DNA from: Longitalea luteola
Lineage (GTDB): Bacteria; Bacteroidota; Bacteroidia; Chitinophagales; Chitinophagaceae
Reading direction: 5' to 3'
DNA: 64,000 nucleotides
Assembly: GCF_017356035.1 (NCBI RefSeq)
Contig: NZ_JAFIQX010000002.1
Location: 124,001 to 188,000, forward strand
A program made the position numbers and the translations under genes. Below, one piece after another: positions 42,363-50,496 of the stretch. The first letter of the stretch is position 1, and the number at the start of each line of letters is the position of its first letter. The notes under the pieces are model-generated. The model searched no databases and had not been told where the DNA came from. It was given only the letters and a program-made list of their open reading frames with translations.

Positions 42363-42759
42363 ATAACCGGTTCGGGCATTTTCAACAGGGTTTGTTACAC
42401 AAACGCATCATGGCTAAAAAAATGATCGTCTAAGGCAGACAAATTATCACATTCAAAGGGAATGGAGAAGAAATGGCCGGCATTGTTAATTAAAATTAAA
42501 TATCATTCAACAATTATTAGGTAAAATCACTTAAATCAATAACCGTATGCATCAAACTTTATGAAAAGCAAAAACCAGGCTGGCAGCATGCTGGCTTATT
42601 CTATGTATTGTTCTTTTAGCGTTTCGTATGTGAAGGCGAGGGAAGGGAAAAATGCACAATGGTCGGTTTATTATTTAACCACTATACGTTTCATTTAACT
42701 GCAAAAAAAAAGGCTGTCCTGAGAATTCGGGACAACCCTGTGCTATTTGATAAGACCTT
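42363..42759. other. Gap upstream of the hybrid kinase
   Basis: 397 bp. A plus-strand frame at 42561-42698 would encode 45 residues (MKSKNQAGSMLAYS start) but has no promoter box or conserved feature I can recognise, so I do not call it. The right end holds the terminator of the OmpA gene. No perfect TAnnTTTG box for the kinase gene is visible. Confidence 0.4.
42703..42738 (-). terminator. Terminator of the OmpA-family gene
   Basis: Reverse-strand stem GGTTGTCC / GGACAGCC (one G-T pair) followed by nine T, 22 bp after the stop codon at 42760. Confidence 0.85.
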
Positions 42760-43629
42760 TTATGATTTTTTAGGTTCCAGCAGTTTGAAGAACTGATCGA
42801 GTTGGGGCAGGATCACGATCCTTGTTCTGCGGTTGGCGGCACGGCCTGCAGGCGTATCGTTTGGTGCTACCGGTAGATATTCACCGCGGCCGGCAGCTGC
42901 GATATGGGCAGGGTTCAGGCCGTATTGATTTTGTAAAACACGCACTACAGCAGTTGCACGGTGTACACTCAGATCCCAGTTGTCGAGCAGAACGCCTTTG
43001 GAGAATTTTACATTGTCGGTATGGCCTTCTACCATGAACTCGATATCAGGTTGGTTTTGTAACACCTTGGCTACTTTACCCAGTACTTCGGTTGCTTTTG
43101 GCGTAATTACATAGCTGCCGCTGTTGAACAACAGTTTGTCAGAGATGTCGATGTAAACAACACCTTTGTCAACCTTGATATTGATATCTTCATCGGCAAG
43201 GTTGCCAATGGCGCCTTTCAGGTTCATCACCAGGGCCATGTTTAAAGAATCCTTACGCGCCATAGAGGCTTGCAGGTCCTGGATGTAGGCATCTTTCGCA
43301 CCAATGTTCTCCAGTGATTTCTTGATGCTTTCTGCTTGTGAAGAAGAGATCACTGACAGGTCCTGCAGTTGTTTCAGGGCCTGCGTATTGTTTTCTTTTA
43401 AAAATTCGTTTTGTTTCTTCAGGTTCTCGATTTCATTTTCCAGGGCCGATTTATTGCGGGCATATTCAGCTTTTGCATCTTCACAGCTCTTCAGGTCGCC
43501 CTGCAGTTTAGTATAATTGCCACTCAGCTCATTGTATTTTGCTACTTCGCCTTTGTATTTTTTTGAGCTGACACATGAAAAAAGTAACAGAGAAGAAAGC
43601 CCTGTAAATAACACCTGCTTACATTTCAT
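42760..43629 (-). CDS. OmpA-family peptidoglycan-binding lipoprotein with coiled coil
   Basis: A 289-residue lipoprotein. The leader MKCKQVLFTGLSSLLLFSC ends in a lipobox; residues about 25-120 are a long coiled coil rich in Lys/Glu/Gln (KSALENEIENLKKQNEFLKE); the C-terminal OmpA domain has LLFNSGSYVITPKATEVL, EFMVEGHTDNVKF, LSVHRATAVVRVLQ and GEYLPVAPNDTPAGRAANRR, with the Asp and Arg that hold diaminopimelate. It should tether the outer membrane to peptidoglycan. The start is preceded by a perfect -7 box about 90 bp upstream and the gene is closed by its own terminator. Confidence 0.92.
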   Translation of the reverse strand: MKCKQVLFTGLSSLLLFSCVSSKKYKGEVAKYNELSGNYTKLQGDLKSCEDAKAEYARNKSALENEIENLKKQNEFLKENNTQALKQLQDLSVISSSQAESIKKSLENIGAKDAYIQDLQASMARKDSLNMALVMNLKGAIGNLADEDINIKVDKGVVYIDISDKLLFNSGSYVITPKATEVLGKVAKVLQNQPDIEFMVEGHTDNVKFSKGVLLDNWDLSVHRATAVVRVLQNQYGLNPAHIAAAGRGEYLPVAPNDTPAGRAANRRTRIVILPQLDQFFKLLEPKKS

Positions 43630-43719
43630 ATTGTATGTTGTTTTAATTGTTTAGCCAGACCCATCACTTTCCTTTCACTTTTCGCACCCCCCATAAGCAA
43701 GGATTATGCCTGGCAGCCG

Positions 43720-43727
43720 CAAAGGTA
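43720..43727 (-). promoter_or_regulatory. -7 box of the OmpA-family gene
   Basis: Perfect TAnnTTTG (TACCTTTG on the reverse strand), 91 bp upstream of the ATG at 43629. No convincing -33 element at the expected distance. Confidence 0.5.
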
Positions 43728-44290
43728 TAGATCAAACCAATTATCGCCCTTTCTAATTTGAATAAAACCTGAATTTAAGATCGTTTTAATAAATTTTTTC
43801 TGGCTGTAAACCGCTGTAACAGCCAATCGACGGTATTTTTTGGGTTTGATGCAACCGCCAGGCGGGTAAAGCCAGTCATGTTAAAATTGCGCCAATGGAT
43901 GCCTCATATCCAAAACACCGTTCAACAACTGCAAAAAGGCGCATTACTAACGGAATCTGTTATACGTACCTGGAATTTTCACCTGTTACCATCACAATTG
44001 TCGTATCTCTTTGTCACCACCTGGTTCCAACAGCTGTTATCAGGAATAAGACCTGAGCTATAGGATGTAGTTTAAATAGGAGATCTTGTATTGATTTGAG
44101 CAATGATAAAATTACCATTTTGGAAATGTATTCTTCCGCAGCTTCTGCCGATCCCACTGCAAAGATTGGGAATGATGATTTGATACATCCAGCACTCATG
44201 ATCGTGTCATTCGCAGGTTGCGTTAGCACTGATTATCTACAAGAATACAGATGAAATTAATGACAATATGAAGAAAGGCACGGGACAAAA

Positions 44291-44309
44291 AATACCACTA
44301 AGTGGTATT
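44291..44309. repeat. Palindrome AATACCACT-A-AGTGGTATT
   Basis: Perfect 9-bp arms around one base. A similar site (15 of 19 bases) lies at 46319-46337 on the other side of recA. It could be an operator for a dimeric regulator or a structured RNA element. Confidence 0.7.
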
Positions 44310-44406
44310 GATTTGTACCAGGATTTATTGTCACTTTGTTTAGCCTGCATGGTTTCAGCCATTGCCTTTTCCTGAAGTAGTTTTTCTTTAGAAATTTCAT
44401 GTGGGT

Positions 44407-44443
44407 AACCCTGCTACGTCGCGCTGGCAGGGTTTTGTTTTTG
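44407..44443 (+). terminator. Orphan plus-strand terminator upstream of recA
   Basis: Stem AACCCTGC / GCAGGGTT (44407-44414, 44427-44434) followed by TTGTTTTTG. No plus-strand gene precedes it in the gap. Confidence 0.75.
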
Positions 44444-44446
44444 CGC

Positions 44447-44550
44447 GTTACCGGGCGCCAGGTACCGGGTGTCCGCTGAAATGTCAGGATATCCAATAAT
44501 AATGAGTGGTTCCGAATTGTAGCGCCTGGTAACCGGCAACCGGTAAACCG
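44447..44550. repeat. Inverted heptad block of GTAACCGG words
   Basis: Left part (44447-44473) has GTTACCG, GGCGCCA, GGTACCGG; right part (44521-44550) has AGCGCCTGG then CTGGTAA, CCGGCAA, CCGGTAA in register. Words match those at 6837-6864. Confidence 0.7.
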
Positions 44551-44684
44551 CATACCTTCTCCCATCAGGCTTCAATGAAGCATACCTGTAACTTGTACCC
44601 TGAACCTGCCACCAAAAAAATTAGTCCGCAAATACTAAAATAATTAGTGTTGATAATATAATTTTCTCTACATTTGGCAATCGG

Positions 44685-44692
44685 TAAATTTG
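44685..44692 (+). promoter_or_regulatory. -7 box of recA
   Basis: Perfect TAnnTTTG (TAAATTTG), 21 bp upstream of the ATG. A clear -33 TTTG at the right spacing is not seen. Confidence 0.55.
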
Positions 44693-44713
44693 AAAGACTA
44701 AAAACAACCCATT

Positions 44714-45718
44714 ATGGCAGACAACGAAAAAGCAAAAGCGCTAAAGCTAACTATAGATAAGATCGAGAAAGATTTTGGTAAGGGAAGTGTGATGATGATG
44801 AACGAGAAGTCGCAGGATCCCATTGAAGTAATTTCATCCGGTTCTATTGGTCTGGATACAGCCCTGGGCGTTGGCGGTTTGCCAAAAGGCCGTATCGTAG
44901 AGATCTACGGACCTGAATCTTCCGGTAAAACAACAATTGCAATACATGTAATTGCAGAAGCCCAGAAAAAAGGCGGTATGTGCGCCATCATCGATGCGGA
45001 ACATGCTTTTGACAGCCTGTATGCTAAAAAACTCGGTGTAGACGTAGATAACCTGCTTATTTCTCAACCCGACTACGGCGAGCAAGCCCTGGAGATAGCC
45101 GACCGGCTGATTTTATCAGGTGCTTTGGACGTAGTTGTGATCGACTCAGTAGCCGCCCTGGTTCCCAAAGGCGAGCTGGAAGGTGAAATGGGTGACAGCA
45201 AAATGGGATTACAGGCCCGCCTGATGTCTCAGGCCCTGCGTAAGCTCACTGCCACGATCAATAAAACAAATACCATTTGCATCTTCATCAACCAGCTGCG
45301 TGAAAAGATCGGCGTCATGTTCGGTAACCCCGAAACCACTACCGGTGGTAACGCCCTGAAATTCTACGCTTCGGTTCGACTGGACATTCGCCGTACCGCA
45401 CAGATCAAGGACGGTGATGAAGCCATCGGTAACCGTGTTAAAGTTAAAGTGGTAAAAAATAAAGTAGCTCCTCCTTTTCGCGCCGCAGAATTTGATATCG
45501 TGTTCGGCGAAGGCATTTCAAAAACCGGTGAAATACTCGATATGGGCGTTGAACTGGGTATTGTAAATAAAAGCGGCAGCTGGTTCAGCTACAACTCAGA
45601 TAAACTCGGCCAGGGCCGCGACGCAGTGAAACAATTGCTGATCGATAATCCTGAGTTATCAAACGAAATTGAAACCAAGATCAGAGAAAAGATCAAAGAA
45701 ATGCAACAAACGGCATAA
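44714..45718 (+). CDS. recA: Recombinase RecA
   Basis: A 334-residue RecA, near the usual length though with a short C-terminal tail. The P-loop GPESSGKTT is at residues 66-74, Walker B in [10 protein letters not shown], loop 1 and loop 2 in [22 protein letters not shown] and [23 protein letters not shown]. RecA forms filaments on single-stranded DNA, drives strand exchange and triggers LexA cleavage where LexA exists. It stands alone in long gene-free flanks; no recX follows. A promoter box precedes it, and the strong terminator at 45925 lies 206 bp downstream. Confidence 0.97.
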   Translation: MADNEKAKALKLTIDKIEKDFGKGSVMMMNEKSQDPIEVISSGSIGLDTALGVGGLPKGRIVEIYGPESSGKTTIAIHVIAEAQKKGGMCAIIDAEHAFDSLYAKKLGVDVDNLLISQPDYGEQALEIADRLILSGALDVVVIDSVAALVPKGELEGEMGDSKMGLQARLMSQALRKLTATINKTNTICIFINQLREKIGVMFGNPETTTGGNALKFYASVRLDIRRTAQIKDGDEAIGNRVKVKVVKNKVAPPFRAAEFDIVFGEGISKTGEILDMGVELGIVNKSGSWFSYNSDKLGQGRDAVKQLLIDNPELSNEIETKIREKIKEMQQTA

Positions 45719-45924
45719 TGTGTAGATGTGCAACCAGCGAACAGAAAGATCAACGCCCCGCAAAGGCAATTATCGTCCAGATCTAAAAACGTGTGATAAA
45801 AACACAGTAGAAGCCGCTGTAGGCATTTGCTAGTGGCAACGCTCGCTTAAAAGCAGGTCAGTTTGCACATTTTCTATTTCAAATTTTTTTTAGGTTCAGT
45901 TGAATTTTATGGGTTAGTAAGTAG

Positions 45925-45956
45925 ATCGTCCCGGCGTTGCCGGGACGATTTTTTTT
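45925..45956 (+). terminator. Strong rho-independent terminator downstream of recA
   Basis: Perfect 11-bp stem ATCGTCCCGGC / GCCGGGACGAT with a three-base loop (45925-45949) followed by eight T. Confidence 0.95.
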
Positions 45957-46223
45957 ATAAGCTGCTGCTTGTGGTTAGCTACAGGGTACAGCGGACCTTA
46001 CAGGAAGGTTAAAGGCATGTGATCCTGCAGCTAGTCACGGCATACTTTAAGTATAATTAGCGTTTTATTTTTATTATAGGAACGCCAATACTCTATCTGA
46101 AGCCTAAGTATGGTATATGTGGAGGTTCGTAAACATTCTGTTTACGCGATAAAAAAAACACTATTTACATCATTTCACGGGAAGAAATAGCTGGTGTGAG
46201 TTATTACAGCAGGTCTATAAAAT

Positions 46224-46254
46224 AAAAAAGGGGTCTGAATAGAAATTCAACCCC
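46224..46254 (-). terminator. Reverse-strand terminator in the recA downstream gap
   Basis: Stem GGGGT-TGAAT / ATTCAGACCCC with a one-base bulge and 4-base loop, followed on the reverse strand by TTTTTTATTTT. Confidence 0.8.
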
Positions 46255-46318
46255 GCTTTTAAAATCCAATATCCTATGAAAAACCGAGGTAAAAATAGTG
46301 GGGAATTCTGATATCTGC

Positions 46319-46337
46319 AATACCATTTTGTGGTAAT
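46319..46337. repeat. Imperfect palindrome related to the site at 44291
   Basis: AATACCATTTTGTGGTAAT: arms TACCA and TGGTA; 15 of 19 positions equal the perfect palindrome upstream of recA. Confidence 0.55.
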
Positions 46338-46560
46338 AGTAAAAATACCAAGGTAATTGGGAGATTTGATAGCTGTTTTTGCGTATAAATACATGCTTTA
46401 TTTATGACCGTAAGGGGCAGGAAATCAATAATCTACACACGGACATGTGCCTGTCTGGCGACTCTGTAAGATGCGATCCAGGAAAGTTATTGACATTTTT
46501 CAAAAAATAGGCCTTGAAGCTGCTAGCATCGGTTGAGCATAGCCTGTAGACTGCCTTTAA

Positions 46561-47187
46561 CTAATTTTTCAGCAGTTTTTCCTGGGTTATCAGGCCTGTC
46601 GTGTGATTGTTTATCCGCAAAAAATAGATGCCTTTTTCAAGTGTAGAAACATTAATGGTTTGTAAACCCTGCAAATTGTTTAGCCCGATCCGTTGTTTAC
46701 CGGTAGCATCCAGCACCTGTACATCGAGTATGGCTTCGGACCGCACAATTAATATATTATCTACCGGGTTGGGATAAAAGCGAAAAGAAATATCACCCGC
46801 GATCAATGCCTCTACCGCTTTCGAGAACGCCAGTTGCAACCCGCTTTTACCGGAAAAACGAACCCGGTACAAACTACGTCCTTTCGCGGGCGCATCATCG
46901 ATCCACTCATTCTCGGGCTTGATATCCGTTTGCTTCAATACAGCCACCACTTCATACTCGCGGCCACCACTGCTTCTTTCAATAGTGGCAAATGTAAAAG
47001 AGGTATCTTCCGGTTGTCGCCAGTTTAAAACAACTTTATTTTCACGAATGCTTACAGCAAGATCAGCGATATATGGAGAAGTATCAACAGGGAAATGATT
47101 GGCCAACGGAGAAACTGTTGGTTCTTCCTGCGCTGTACATACGTGCACAAGCAGGCATAATAAATATACCAGTACGCCTTTCTTCAT
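46561..47187 (-). CDS. Secreted protein with T9SS type A sorting domain
   Basis: A 208-residue protein: signal peptide MKKGVLVYLLCLLVHVCTA, a central immunoglobulin-like segment (IRENKVVLNWRQPEDTSFTFATIERSSGG, then YRVRFSGKSGLQLAF), and a C-terminal type A sorting domain starting FRFYPNPVDNILIV and ending NVSTLEKGIYFLRINNHTTG, LITQEKLLKN. The sorting domain directs export through the type IX secretion system and attachment to the cell surface. The protein has little besides the fibronectin-like part, so it may be an adhesin or a small matrix protein. It is transcribed alone. Confidence 0.88.
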   Translation of the reverse strand: MKKGVLVYLLCLLVHVCTAQEEPTVSPLANHFPVDTSPYIADLAVSIRENKVVLNWRQPEDTSFTFATIERSSGGREYEVVAVLKQTDIKPENEWIDDAPAKGRSLYRVRFSGKSGLQLAFSKAVEALIAGDISFRFYPNPVDNILIVRSEAILDVQVLDATGKQRIGLNNLQGLQTINVSTLEKGIYFLRINNHTTGLITQEKLLKN

Positions 47188-47352
47188 GGAACTTAATGGG
47201 TCAAATCTTCAAGAACTCACTATTAACAATTACTGTGCCCGAATGTGGAAAACGTTTATGCCTGTAATAAAATTCAGGAGGAGCAGTTAAAGTTTTTCAA
47301 AAGTCAATTACCTTGTTCCCGATACATTTAATACAACAAAGAACACAAGTCT

Positions 47353-47805
47353 ATGCTTAAAGTCAGAAAACTAAACGCCCGTAAACGAATTGCATTGGTA
47401 GCACACGACAACAAGAAGAAAGACCTGATAGAATGGGCAGAGTTTAATAAGACTGTATTAGCCCGGCATGAGTTGATTGCCACCGGAACAACCGGCAAAT
47501 TGCTCGAAAACGCCCTGGACCGCCCGGTAAAAGCCTTGCTCAGCGGACCTTTGGGCGGCGACCAGCAGATCGGCGCCCTGATTGCCGGCGGCGACATAGA
47601 TGTATTGATCTTTTTCTGGGATCCCATGGAAGCACAACCGCACGATAGCGATGTGAAAGCATTATTACGGGTAGCCATTGCCTGGAATTGCATTGTGGCC
47701 AACGACCGCGCCACTGCTGATTTTATTCTTACCTCACCATTGATGATGGAAGAGTACATGGTCAATATCCCCGATTACACTACCTATCTGAACCGGAAAA
47801 TTTAA
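47353..47805 (+). CDS. mgsA: Methylglyoxal synthase
   Basis: A 150-residue MgsA. The phosphate-binding and catalytic residues are in RIALVAHDNKKKDLIEWA, LIATGTTGKLL, KALLSGPLGGDQQIGALIAGGDID (with the catalytic Asp in GGD) and LIFFWDPMEAQPHDSDVKALLR. It converts dihydroxyacetone phosphate to methylglyoxal and phosphate, a bypass of lower glycolysis under phosphate limitation. Length and motifs are normal. TACATTTA (47323-47330), one base from the -7 consensus, lies 22 bp upstream of the ATG. Confidence 0.95.
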   Translation: MLKVRKLNARKRIALVAHDNKKKDLIEWAEFNKTVLARHELIATGTTGKLLENALDRPVKALLSGPLGGDQQIGALIAGGDIDVLIFFWDPMEAQPHDSDVKALLRVAIAWNCIVANDRATADFILTSPLMMEEYMVNIPDYTTYLNRKI

Positions 47806-47860
47806 CGTTTGATTTAACGCCACCCATATCAAAACACATACTTTACGATTTCCGACAGGC

Positions 47861-47994
47861 AGATTTGGAGATTTTGAGATTTTGAGATTTTGAGATTTGG
47901 AAACTTGAGATTAGGACACTTTGAGATTAGGAAAATTCAAACTTATATAAATCTCGAAATCCCAAAATCAGCAATCAGAAATCCCGAAATCAGG
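47861..47994. repeat. Inverted octad array (AGATTTTG / AAATCTCG)
   Basis: Forward octads AGATTTGG, three AGATTTTG, AGATTTGG (47861-47900), then looser AGATTAGG words; after a spacer the reverse type AAATCTCG, AAATCCCA, AAATCAGC, AATCCCG, AAATCAGG (47950-47994). It fills the gap 47806-48052 between mgsA and the uvrB promoter. Confidence 0.85.
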
Positions 47995-48052
47995 TTTGAA
48001 CATTCAAAAGCCCGGATCGTTTAATTTAAACCTGGTCTTGCCGAAGTACACA

Positions 48053-48078
48053 TTGGTTGCGACCAGGTGGTAAATTTG
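48053..48078 (+). promoter_or_regulatory. Promoter of uvrB
   Basis: TTGG at 48053-48056 and a perfect TAnnTTTG box (TAAATTTG) at 48071-48078, 65 bp upstream of the ATG at 48144. Confidence 0.65.
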
Positions 48079-48143
48079 TATAGCTGGTTTTGTGCCTTTC
48101 CATCAAAGCACGAAATTTACCGGCTCCTTACCTACATTACATT

Positions 48144-50183
48144 ATGGCTTTTAAATTACACGCTCCATATCAACCAGCCGGCGACCAGCCGGAAGCGATC
48201 CGCCAGTTGGTGGCCGGACTGCAGGATGGTGAAAAATATCAGACCCTGCTGGGGGTGACCGGCTCTGGTAAAACCTTTACTATTGCCAATGTTATCCAGC
48301 AGGTACAGAAACCTACCCTGGTGCTTACCCATAATAAAACACTGGTTGCCCAGTTATACGGCGAGTTCAAACAGTTCTTCCCCGAAAATGCCGTGGGGTA
48401 TTTTGTCAGCTATTACGATTACTACCAGCCCGAGGCGTACATGCCGGTAAGCGATACTTATATTGAAAAAGACCTGAGTATCAACGAAGAACTGGACAAA
48501 CTGCGCCTGCAGGCTACCACGGAACTGCTCAGCGGCCGCCGCGACATTATCGTAGTAGCTTCCGTGAGCTGTATATATGGTATCGGTAACCCCGCCGAGT
48601 TCGAGAACGGGATCATCCGCATTCACCAGGGCCAGGTAATAAGCCGCCAGGGCTTTTTGCATGCCCTCGTTAACTCGCTGTATTCGCGCAGCACCATCGA
48701 TTTTAACCGGGGTAATTTCCGGGTACAGGGCGATACTGTAGATATCAACCTGCCCTACGTAGACTTCGGGTACCGCATCACTTTCTTTGGCGATGAGATC
48801 GAGACCATTGAAACACTTGATATAAAGACCGGTAAACGCATTGGGGTAGTGGAAAACGCCGCTATCTTCCCGGCCAACCTGTACCTGGCGCCTAAGGACA
48901 TGATCCAACAGATCCTGGCCGAGATCCAGGATGAATGTGCCGCCCAGGTCGAGTATTTTAAAAGTGTTGGGAAGTTTATTGAAGCACAGCGCCTCAGCGA
49001 ACGGGTGAACTATGATGTGGAAATGATCCGCGAGCTGGGGTATTGTAATGGGGTAGAGAACTATTCCCGGTTCTTCGACCGCCGCATTCCGGGCACCCGG
49101 CCGTTCTGTTTGCTCGATTATTTCCCTAAAGATTTTCTGTGCGTGATAGATGAAAGCCACCAGACCATTCCACAGGTGAGTGGTATGTATGGCGGCGACA
49201 GAAGCCGTAAACTGGTACTGGTAGACTATGGGTTCCGCCTGCCATCGGCGCTCGACAACAGGCCTCTGAACTTTCATGAATTTGAATCGCTCCTCGACCA
49301 AACCATCTTTGTATCAGCCACCCCCGGTGATTATGAACTGGAAAAAACCGATGGTATAGTAGTGGAACAGGTGGTAAGGCCCACCGGTTTGCTTGACCCG
49401 CCCATTGAAATTCGTCCCAGCGTGAACCAGATCGATGACCTGCTCGATGAGATTGATAAACGCGTTAAAAAAGGCGACCGGGTACTGGTAACCACGCTCA
49501 CAAAACGCATGGCGGAAGAAATGGACAAGTACCTGCACCGCATCAATATAAAATCAAAATACATTCACAGTGAGGTAGATACGCTGGAACGTGTTGAAAT
49601 ATTACGCCAGCTGCGTTTAGGCGAAATAGATGTACTGGTAGGCGTAAACTTGTTGCGCGAAGGCCTCGATCTGCCCGAAGTATCCCTGGTGGCCATCCTG
49701 GATGCTGATAAAGAAGGGTTTTTGCGTAATGAAAAATCTTTGACCCAGACAGCCGGCCGAGCAGCGCGTAATGTTGACGGACTGGTGATCTTTTACGCCG
49801 ACAACATGACCGAAAGCATGCAGCGCACGATCGATGAGACCAACCGCCGCCGCGAAAAACAAATTGCCCATAATACGCTTCATGGCATTGTTCCAAAAAC
49901 AGTTAAAAAATCACGCGACCAGGTGTTTGCACAGACTTCAGTGCTCGATATTAAAGGCTATGATCCTGCCAATCCATATGCAATAGCACCAAGCGACGAC
50001 CTGGTAACCACCGCAGCCGAAGAACAGGTAGTTTACCAAACCATTCCGCAAATGGAAAAAGCCATTGCCAAAACCAAAAAGGAAATGGAGAAAGCAGCGC
50101 GCGACCTCGACTTTATGGAAGCAGCCCGATTACGCGATGAAATGTTCAACCTGCAAAAACAACTGCAGGAAATGAAAGGTTAG
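48144..50183 (+). CDS. uvrB: Excinuclease ABC subunit B
   Basis: A 679-residue UvrB. Motif I is LLGVTGSGKTFTIANV, the damage-verifying beta hairpin follows in YFVSYYDYYQPEAYMP, the helicase motifs continue with VIDESHQT, FVSATPGDYE, VGVNLLREGLDLPEVSLVAILDADKEG and LTQTAGRAARN, and the C-terminal UVR motif for UvrC binding is RDLDFMEAARLRDEM. With UvrA it finds bulky lesions and loads UvrC. The start at ATG 48144 gives the conserved MAFKLHAPYQPAGDQPEAI opening; an upstream in-frame TTG is not needed. A promoter lies at 48053. Confidence 0.97.
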   Translation: MAFKLHAPYQPAGDQPEAIRQLVAGLQDGEKYQTLLGVTGSGKTFTIANVIQQVQKPTLVLTHNKTLVAQLYGEFKQFFPENAVGYFVSYYDYYQPEAYMPVSDTYIEKDLSINEELDKLRLQATTELLSGRRDIIVVASVSCIYGIGNPAEFENGIIRIHQGQVISRQGFLHALVNSLYSRSTIDFNRGNFRVQGDTVDINLPYVDFGYRITFFGDEIETIETLDIKTGKRIGVVENAAIFPANLYLAPKDMIQQILAEIQDECAAQVEYFKSVGKFIEAQRLSERVNYDVEMIRELGYCNGVENYSRFFDRRIPGTRPFCLLDYFPKDFLCVIDESHQTIPQVSGMYGGDRSRKLVLVDYGFRLPSALDNRPLNFHEFESLLDQTIFVSATPGDYELEKTDGIVVEQVVRPTGLLDPPIEIRPSVNQIDDLLDEIDKRVKKGDRVLVTTLTKRMAEEMDKYLHRINIKSKYIHSEVDTLERVEILRQLRLGEIDVLVGVNLLREGLDLPEVSLVAILDADKEGFLRNEKSLTQTAGRAARNVDGLVIFYADNMTESMQRTIDETNRRREKQIAHNTLHGIVPKTVKKSRDQVFAQTSVLDIKGYDPANPYAIAPSDDLVTTAAEEQVVYQTIPQMEKAIAKTKKEMEKAARDLDFMEAARLRDEMFNLQKQLQEMKG

Positions 50184-50374
50184 GCGTTATGAAAAAACAA
50201 TGTGTATAATATAATATTATCCACACATCCCCGTTTTTAGCACGTTCGAATGTAACCCCTAAACCCAACGCCTTATTCTATCAAAAGCCGTCGCTCATTC
50301 CTGTTACAACGGCTTTCAGGATACATCAAATAATTCTTCATACACCTGCCATAGGTGGGAAGACTCCAATATTA

Positions 50375-50441
50375 GGTTAATTAGCCATCGGGATTATAAC
50401 CGGTATAACTATCGGGCCGATGGGCTAATTAACCAATTTTT
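50375..50441 (+). terminator. Long A/T-rich inverted repeat with T-run
   Basis: Left arm GGTTAATTAGCCATCGG (50375-50391) pairs with CCGATGGGCTAATTAACC (50417-50434) with a one-base bulge; the 25-base interior contains the palindrome ACCGGT. TTTTTTT follows within 3 bases. It may end uvrB transcripts, or act as an attenuator in the polA leader. Confidence 0.65.
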
Positions 50442-50484
50442 TTAGCATCATAGTTCCTAACTTCGGGCATCGTGAAAAATAATT

Positions 50485-50490
50485 GGAGGA
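50485..50490 (+). promoter_or_regulatory. Shine-Dalgarno sequence of polA
   Basis: GGAGGA, 6 bp before the ATG at 50497. Strong SD sites like this are rare in this window, as in Bacteroidota in general, and it fixes the polA start. Confidence 0.75.
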
Positions 50491-50496
50491 ACCCAT

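Larger units (their letters stand above)
43630..44713. other. 1.08 kb gene-free region upstream of recA
   Basis: No reading frame here shows family features. I can place a promoter box for the OmpA gene (43720), a 19-bp palindrome (44291), an orphan plus-strand terminator (44407), an inverted heptad block (44447-44550) and the recA -7 box (44685). Between 43800 and 44250 there are short frames on both strands (61 and 71 codons), none of which I support. Confidence 0.6.
45719..46560. other. 842-bp gene-free region downstream of recA
   Basis: No supported reading frame. It contains a plus-strand terminator (45925), a reverse-strand terminator (46224) and a palindrome (46319) related to one upstream of recA. 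The two terminators lie far from the nearest stop codons (206 and 307 bp), so small transcripts may end here; I cannot match them to any known RNA family (no SRP, 6S, tmRNA or RNase P landmarks). Confidence 0.5.
50184..50496. other. uvrB-polA gap
   Basis: 313 bp. After uvrB come a near-palindromic A/T run (50202-50226), a hairpin with arms AAAGCCGT / ACGGCTTT (50284-50291, 50309-50316, no T-run), a long inverted repeat with T-run (50375-50441) and a Shine-Dalgarno sequence for polA. No reading frame is supported. Confidence 0.6.

Noticed and set aside
42561-42698. A 45-codon plus-strand frame (MKSKNQAGS start)
   Set aside because: No promoter box, conserved motif or membrane segment; too short to separate from chance.
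43878-44229. Short frames of 61 (plus) and 71 (minus) codons in the recA upstream gap
   Set aside because: They overlap each other, match no family I know and lack start signals; possible remnants, but not supported.
44257-44565. A 102-codon reverse-strand frame upstream of recA
   Set aside because: It runs through the palindrome, the terminator and the heptad block, has no promoter box and a composition unlike neighbouring proteins; it is a chance frame.
45925-45956. Hairpin downstream of recA as a structured riboswitch or SRP-like RNA
   Set aside because: It is a plain terminator stem with an eight-T tail; none of the landmark loops of SRP, 6S, tmRNA or RNase P RNA is present in the preceding 200 bp.
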